Origin: WLWS01 sp965243105
GTDB taxonomy: Bacteria; Pseudomonadota; Gammaproteobacteria; Eutrophobiales; Eutrophobiaceae
Assembly: GCA_965243105.1 (NCBI GenBank)
Contig: CBDEUC010000003.1
Location: 1,674,001 to 1,738,000 of the forward strand
DNA: 64,000 nt
Direction: 5' to 3'
Part shown: positions 59,305 to 64,000 of the stretch, piece by piece
Numbering within the stretch: the stretch's first letter is position 1
How the letters are laid out: every line of letters starts with the position of its first letter
Notes under the pieces: generated by a model
Seen by the model: the letters and a program-made list of their open reading frames with translations, nothing else
What the model was told of the DNA's origin: nothing
Databases searched by the model: none
Position numbers and translations under genes: made by a program

Positions 59305-61428
59305 ATGATTGAAATGAATACAATCAAGATGCTTCGCGGGTTTAACAATTCAGTGTCGGCGAAGATTAAAGGCTTCACGGCGCTGCTATTGACATCATGC
59401 CTGCTTATGAGCGGACAGGTGTCAGCAATAAGCCTGGACGATATTAGTTATTCGGCCTTGCCGGGTGACCAGGTACAGCTGAGTCTCAAATTTTCCGAGG
59501 CGCTCCTCGATGATCCGGTGAATTTCACCATCGATAATCCTGCGCGTATCGCTATCGATCTTCCGGATGTAACGCTGAACCTGGCAGAGAAGAGCCAGTC
59601 CATCGGCATCGGCATGGCCCATAGTGTAGCGGCTGTTGAAGCAGGTGGCCGTACACGCGTTGTTGTCAACCTGGTTAGCTCCACTTCGTATGAAGTGAAT
59701 ACCCAGGGCGATACCGTACTCGTGACACTTGGCGGTGGTAACAAGGCAGTCAGCACTTATTCTCCCGCCATTGCCGCAAGCAGGGGCGGTGCTGGCGCTG
59801 CAAGTATTGAAAACATTGATTTCCGTCGAGGTGATGACGGAGAAGGGCGCATCATTGTAAAGCTGTCCGATCCTTCTATCGGGGTTAACCTGGGACTGGA
59901 AGCCGGGCAGATCGTCGCAGAGTTCATGTCTACAACATTACCTTCGGAACTGGACAGGAAGCTTGACGTTGTTGATTTCGCCACCCCGGTCAGGGAGGTT
60001 GATACAGCTGCTCACGGCAACGGTGTCAGGATGCAGATTACAACGGTAAATGAACAGTTTGATCATCTTGCCTACCAGTCTGAAGACATATTCACCATTG
60101 AAGTTCGTCCTCTTTCAAAGGAAGAGCAGGAAGAAATCAAGAAAAAGAAATTTGGATATACCGGTGAACGCCTGTCTCTTAACTTCCAGAATATCGAAGT
60201 CAGGGCAGTGCTGCAGTTGATTGCAGACTTTACCGGCCTCAACCTCGTGGCCAGTGATACTGTTGGCGGTAACCTGACCCTGAGGCTGAAAAACGTTCCC
60301 TGGGACCAGGCCCTCGACATCATCCTGAAAGCCAAGGGCCTTGCCATGCGCCAGGCCGGCAACGTGATGATGGTTGGCCCACAGGAAGAAATCGCTGCCC
60401 GTGAAAAGCTTGAGCTTGAATCACAGCGCCAGGTTGAAGAACTTGCTCCACTGCGTACCGAGTTTGTTCAAATCAACTACGCAAAGGCTGCTGACCTTGC
60501 AGGCCTGATCCAGTCCGGTGAGAGTAACCTGCTGTCGGACAGGGGCAATGTATCCATTGATGAAAGAACAAACACGCTTATCGTGCAGGATGTGTCTTCC
60601 AGCCTGGAAGCCATCAGGGACATGGTCATCAAGCTTGATATTCCGATCAGGCAGGTAATGATCGAGTCCAGGATTGTAAACGCAGACGAAAGCTTTACCC
60701 GTGACCTAGGTGTACAGTTTGGTTACAGCAAGCACAGTAACCAGGCTGCGCAGGCCAACGGTGACCTCTTCGCAGCAACAGGCGGTACGGTTGGTGTAGG
60801 TCGGGACTTTGGTGGCGCGACTTCCTTTAACGCCGGTGCAGACCAGTTGCTGGTTAACCTGCCGGTAGCGGGAGCTACATCAGGTATAGGCCTGGCAGTC
60901 GGTAAAGTTGGTTCTTATATACTACAGCTTGAATTGTCGGCCCTGCTTGCAGAAGGTCGCGGTGAAGACATCGCCAGCCCGAAAGTAATTACCTCCAACC
61001 AGACCGAGGCAATTATCGAGTCCGGTGTTGAAATTCCGTTCCAGGAAGCTTCGTCAAGCGGCGCCACGGCGGTTTCTTTCAAGAAAGCTGTGCTCGGTCT
61101 TAGGGTAACGCCACAGATCACACCCGACAACAGGGTATTGCTGGACCTTCACGTGTCCCAGGATACCAGGGGCTCCCCGGACGTACTGGGTGTTCCACCA
61201 ATCAACACCAGGAACGTAAGCACACAGGTACTGGTTGATGATGGCGAAACGGTTGTCCTCGGTGGTGTTTACAGCCAGGTAGACAGGACCTCTTCTGACA
61301 GGGTGCCATTCTTTGGTGACCTGCCGGTACTGGGCTTCCTGTTCAAGAAAAACAGGGTTGAAAACAGCCGAAACGAATTGCTCATCTTTGTAACTCCAAA
61401 GATCATCAAGGAAGAACTTAAAATATAG
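59305..61428 (+). CDS. pilQ: Type IV pilus secretin PilQ
   Basis: A 707-residue outer-membrane secretin. Signal peptide (about 1-41, ending SGQVSA), one AMIN domain with peptidoglycan-binding features (about 45-150), a second AMIN-like region, an STN/N0 domain (about 290-360; LNFQNIEVRAVLQLIADFTG), N1 (about 385-455) and the secretin core with VPFFGDLPVLGFLFKKN (about 672-688). Full length. Last gene of the pil operon, ended by the terminator at 61458. Confidence 0.96.
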   Translation: MIEMNTIKMLRGFNNSVSAKIKGFTALLLTSCLLMSGQVSAISLDDISYSALPGDQVQLSLKFSEALLDDPVNFTIDNPARIAIDLPDVTLNLAEKSQSIGIGMAHSVAAVEAGGRTRVVVNLVSSTSYEVNTQGDTVLVTLGGGNKAVSTYSPAIAASRGGAGAASIENIDFRRGDDGEGRIIVKLSDPSIGVNLGLEAGQIVAEFMSTTLPSELDRKLDVVDFATPVREVDTAAHGNGVRMQITTVNEQFDHLAYQSEDIFTIEVRPLSKEEQEEIKKKKFGYTGERLSLNFQNIEVRAVLQLIADFTGLNLVASDTVGGNLTLRLKNVPWDQALDIILKAKGLAMRQAGNVMMVGPQEEIAAREKLELESQRQVEELAPLRTEFVQINYAKAADLAGLIQSGESNLLSDRGNVSIDERTNTLIVQDVSSSLEAIRDMVIKLDIPIRQVMIESRIVNADESFTRDLGVQFGYSKHSNQAAQANGDLFAATGGTVGVGRDFGGATSFNAGADQLLVNLPVAGATSGIGLAVGKVGSYILQLELSALLAEGRGEDIASPKVITSNQTEAIIESGVEIPFQEASSSGATAVSFKKAVLGLRVTPQITPDNRVLLDLHVSQDTRGSPDVLGVPPINTRNVSTQVLVDDGETVVLGGVYSQVDRTSSDRVPFFGDLPVLGFLFKKNRVENSRNELLIFVTPKIIKEELKI

Positions 61429-61457
61429 TTGATCAAGTTTTAAGTAGTGCTCTAGAG

Positions 61458-61489
61458 AAAGATGTAGCTTCGGCTACATCTTTTTTTTT
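61458..61489 (+). terminator. Strong intrinsic terminator after pilQ
   Basis: GATGTAGC-TTCG-GCTACATC forms a perfect 8-bp stem (10 with flanking A/T pairs) with a stable UUCG loop, followed by nine T. It separates the pil operon from aroK-aroB-dgt. Confidence 0.95.
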
Positions 61490-61610
61490 ATTTTGAAACA
61501 GGGGTGCGATGGATTTAGGGCTGATATAAAATTTTCGTCACTGGCCTTGATGCTTACATCACATTTTTGTAACCGGCTAATCGAGCATAGTTATATAGGT
61601 ATTATCCCTG

Positions 61611-62120
61611 GTGAATAACATTTTCTTCATTGGCCCCATGGGCTCGGGAAAATCCACGATCGGACGACAGCTGGCAAAAAAGCTGGACAGGGATTTCTAT
61701 GATTCGGACAAGGAGATCGAAGACAGGACCGGGGTTAACATTGCATTGATTTTTGAAATTGAAGGCGAAGAAGGGTTTCGTGCAAGGGAATCAAAAATGC
61801 TGGCAGAGCTTGTTGAAAAGCGTAACAGCGTGATTGCAACAGGAGGCGGAATCATTCTTGCGGAGGAGAACAGGAAGCTTCTTGAGGAAAACGGCCTTGT
61901 CGTTTACCTGAGATCTTCGGCCGAAAAACTATTTGAACGTACCCGCAAGGACAGGAACAGGCCACTGCTGAACACGGATGATCGCCTGAAAACTATTAAA
62001 GACTTGCTGGCTGAAAGAAAAGAATTGTACGAAGGCCTGGCAGATATCATCATTGATACAGAGCACCAGTCAATCAGGAAAATACAGGAAAAGATAGTTG
62101 CAGGGCTTGAAATAAAATGA
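61611..62120 (+). CDS. aroK: Shikimate kinase
   Basis: A 169-residue P-loop kinase that phosphorylates shikimate in aromatic amino-acid synthesis. Walker A GPMGSGKSTIGRQ (about 7-19), DSDKEIEDRTG (about 31-41) for shikimate and ATP metal, GEEGFRARESK (about 52-62) and ATGGGIIL (about 75-82) are all present. GTG start. Coupled to aroB by a 4-base overlap. Confidence 0.95.
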   Translation: MNNIFFIGPMGSGKSTIGRQLAKKLDRDFYDSDKEIEDRTGVNIALIFEIEGEEGFRARESKMLAELVEKRNSVIATGGGIILAEENRKLLEENGLVVYLRSSAEKLFERTRKDRNRPLLNTDDRLKTIKDLLAERKELYEGLADIIIDTEHQSIRKIQEKIVAGLEIK

Positions 62121-63211
62121 AACAGCTGAAGGTTGAACTTGGCGACAGGTCCTATCCCATCTATATCGGGGAAAACCTGCTGCAATCGCAGCAGCTGGCG
62201 GATATTGCCGCATCCTATTCCCGTGTCATGGTGCTTACAAACACGACCGTTGAACCACTTTACATGCATACCCTGCAAAAAGGTCTGGCTGGTATCGAGC
62301 ACTCTGTGCATGTTATGCAGGATGGAGAGTCGGAGAAAAACCTCGACGTACTGAATGGCATTATTACCAGCCTGCTGGAAAATCGTTTTGCCCGCGATGC
62401 CTGCCTGCTGGCGCTGGGCGGTGGCGTTGTTGGTGATATCACCGGCTTCGCCGCGGCATGCTATCAACGCGGGATTGATTTTATCCAGGTACCGACCACA
62501 CTGCTTGCACAGGTAGATTCCTCCGTTGGCGGCAAGACCGCGGTCAACCACGCGCTCGGAAAGAACATGATTGGTGCCTTTCACCAGCCGGTCGCGGTGT
62601 TTGCCGATACCCTGACACTTGAAACCCTGCCGGACAGGGAGCTTGCTGCAGGTCTCGCGGAAGTTATCAAGTACGGATTGATAAGAGACGCGGAATTTTT
62701 CAGCTGGCTCGAGGACAACATTGGCAAGTTGACGAAGCGTGATACTACAAGTATGCAGTATGCGATTGAGCGCTCCTGTATTAACAAGTCCGAGGTTGTA
62801 TCTGCAGACGAAAAGGAAAAAGGTATGCGTGCGTTGCTTAACCTCGGTCATACTTTTGGTCATGCCATCGAAACAGCATTGAACTACGGGACCTGGCTGC
62901 ACGGCGAGGCAGTGGCGCTGGGCACATTAATGGCAGCGGATCTTTCGCAACGACTTGGCTGGCTGGATGCCGGTGCCGTAGCGAGGATTGCAAATATTTA
63001 TGAACAGGCCGGTCTGCCGCTTGAGCTACCGGCGAGTCTTGCCAGTATCGACATGGAAGACCTGATGATGGTGGACAAGAAAGTAAAGGGCGGAAAACTC
63101 GTGCTGGTTTTGCTCAAAGGTATTGGTGATGCTGTTACCACCGACGAATTTGAACCGGCCCTGCTGGCCGAGACCATCGCGCATTTCCAGGCCAACACGG
63201 GTCCCGGCTAA
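62117..63211 (+). CDS. aroB: 3-dehydroquinate synthase
   Basis: A 364-residue NAD- and metal-dependent enzyme of the shikimate pathway. DGESEKNLDVLNGI (about 74-87), LGGGVVGDITGFAAACYQRG (about 98-117), QVPTTLLAQVDSSVGGKTAV (about 122-141) and LNLGHTFGHAIE (about 241-252) are the cofactor, substrate and metal motifs. Its stop overlaps the start of dgt (TAATG). Confidence 0.96.
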   Translation: MKQLKVELGDRSYPIYIGENLLQSQQLADIAASYSRVMVLTNTTVEPLYMHTLQKGLAGIEHSVHVMQDGESEKNLDVLNGIITSLLENRFARDACLLALGGGVVGDITGFAAACYQRGIDFIQVPTTLLAQVDSSVGGKTAVNHALGKNMIGAFHQPVAVFADTLTLETLPDRELAAGLAEVIKYGLIRDAEFFSWLEDNIGKLTKRDTTSMQYAIERSCINKSEVVSADEKEKGMRALLNLGHTFGHAIETALNYGTWLHGEAVALGTLMAADLSQRLGWLDAGAVARIANIYEQAGLPLELPASLASIDMEDLMMVDKKVKGGKLVLVLLKGIGDAVTTDEFEPALLAETIAHFQANTGPG

Positions 63212-64000
63212 TGCAGGCGCTGGCATGCTATGCGGCCAGCGATGAGTCATCCCTGGGCCGACAATATCCAGACTCACCTTCACCCTATCGCAGTCTTTTC
63301 CAGCGAGACCGGGACCGGATTGTTCACTGTTCTGCATTCAGGCGACTGGAATACAAGACCCAGGTTTTTCTCAATCATGAAGGGGACATGTTTCGAACAA
63401 GGCTGACCCACTCCCTCGAGGTGTCACAGATTGGCCGCACGGTAGCCAGGGCACTCGGGGTTAACGAGGACCTCGCAGAAGCCATCTGCCTGGCCCATGA
63501 CCTCGGGCATACACCTTTTGGCCATGCTGGTCAGTCAGCACTGAACGAGTGTCTCAGGGAATACGGCGGGTTTGAACACAACATGCAGTCCCTGCGCGTG
63601 GTCGATGTGCTTGAAGAGAAGTACGCAGAACACGATGGGCTTAACCTGGGCTACGAGACCCGCGAAGGGATCCTTAAACATTGCTCGTTAAAAAATGCGC
63701 GTAAGCTGGGCAGCCTTGGTGAGAGATTCCTGGAAAAAAAACAACCGTCCCTGGAAGCTCAAATAGCGAATATTGCCGATGAAATAGCCTATAATAATCA
63801 TGATGTTGACGACGGGCTCAGGGCGGGATTGATTAGCATCGACAGCTTGAGAGAATGCGAAATCATTGATAGCCATTACTGCGACATCAGGGGAAAGTGG
63901 CCCGGGCTGGAAGGGAAAAAGTTAACCCATGAACTGGTCAGGCTGATGATCAACAGCCTCGTAACTGACCTTGTTGAGAACAGCCTGGAAAATATTCGGC
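63211..64000 (+). CDS. dgt: dGTP triphosphohydrolase, cut by the window end
   Basis: 263 codons are visible from ATG 63211 to the window end, without a stop. Motifs: YRSLFQRDRDRIVHCSAFRR (about 31-50), TRLTHSLEVSQIGR and the HD metal motif AICLAHDLGHTPFGHAG (about 91-107). It removes triphosphate from dGTP. Some relatives are annotated as deoxyguanosinetriphosphate triphosphohydrolase-like. The start overlaps the aroB stop, so it is translationally coupled. Confidence 0.9.
   Translation, partial: MQALACYAASDESSLGRQYPDSPSPYRSLFQRDRDRIVHCSAFRRLEYKTQVFLNHEGDMFRTRLTHSLEVSQIGRTVARALGVNEDLAEAICLAHDLGHTPFGHAGQSALNECLREYGGFEHNMQSLRVVDVLEEKYAEHDGLNLGYETREGILKHCSLKNARKLGSLGERFLEKKQPSLEAQIANIADEIAYNNHDVDDGLRAGLISIDSLRECEIIDSHYCDIRGKWPGLEGKKLTHELVRLMINSLVTDLVENSLENIR

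Noticed and set aside
61904..62902. 332-codon minus-strand frame
   Set aside because: Antisense to aroK and aroB, both complete and motif-supported.

Overview
The window is chromosomal DNA of a free-living, probably marine, aerobic gammaproteobacterium. The right-hand block mrcA | pilMNOPQ-aroK-aroB-dgt is a classic gammaproteobacterial gene order, and OxyR/KatG, PriA, TrmB, CysQ and YrfG fit the same group. Genes are tightly packed, with many 4-8 bp overlaps and several TTG/GTG starts. No rRNA, tRNA, CRISPR array, transposase or phage gene is visible. The most AT-rich gene is a partial, unrecognised secreted protein at the left edge.

Left part (1-13 kb): a split YeeE/YedE transporter pair, a SYLF lipoprotein, a three-gene translationally coupled set (CDP-alcohol phosphatidyltransferase, ketopantoate-reductase-like enzyme, SDR epimerase), and a cobalamin riboswitch in front of a DUF6580 membrane protein and a BtuF-like protein without a signal peptide. 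These are followed by a PLD-like protein, a DUF5522/ATP-pyrophosphatase fusion, and an oxidative-stress locus (exported catalase-peroxidase, small secreted protein, OxyR).

Central part (13-46 kb): a very large amine and polyamine region. It holds an MFS carrier, an agmatinase, PuuB-type oxidase, SpuC-type transaminase, PuuA-type ligase, a PotFGHI-type ABC importer, an ornithine/diamine decarboxylase, PuuD and agmatine deiminase. The PuuC aldehyde dehydrogenase expected between PuuB and PuuD is absent. A tungsten/molybdenum aldehyde:ferredoxin oxidoreductase (AOR) sits in its place. A divergent seven-gene operon (29-39 kb) encodes a transaminase, two phytoene-desaturase-like FAD enzymes, a GcvT-like folate enzyme, an ADP-forming acyl-CoA ligase, an enoyl-CoA hydratase and a second glutamine-synthetase-like ligase. 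With the acyl-CoA dehydrogenase on the other side of the promoter, this looks like an undescribed catabolic route for an amine. A BetI-like TetR regulator lies next to the importer. The same 18-bp palindrome (TGAATGA-N4-TCATTCA) is found in its own divergent promoter and in the puuA promoter 7.5 kb away, which ties the two arms into one regulon. An Lrp-type regulator has its own array of repeated sites beside the decarboxylase. A Rieske oxygenase without a nearby reductase lies at the right end of the block.

Right part (46-64 kb): housekeeping genes (cysQ, yrfG, trmB), an MBL hydrolase paired with a response regulator that lacks the phospho-acceptor Asp, an SPOR protein, a secreted rhodanese, priA, mrcA, the type IV pilus assembly operon pilMNOPQ closed by a strong terminator, then aroK-aroB-dgt running off the window.

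Two copies of a palindromic MITE/REP-like element lie inside the amine region (18.4 and 39.1 kb).
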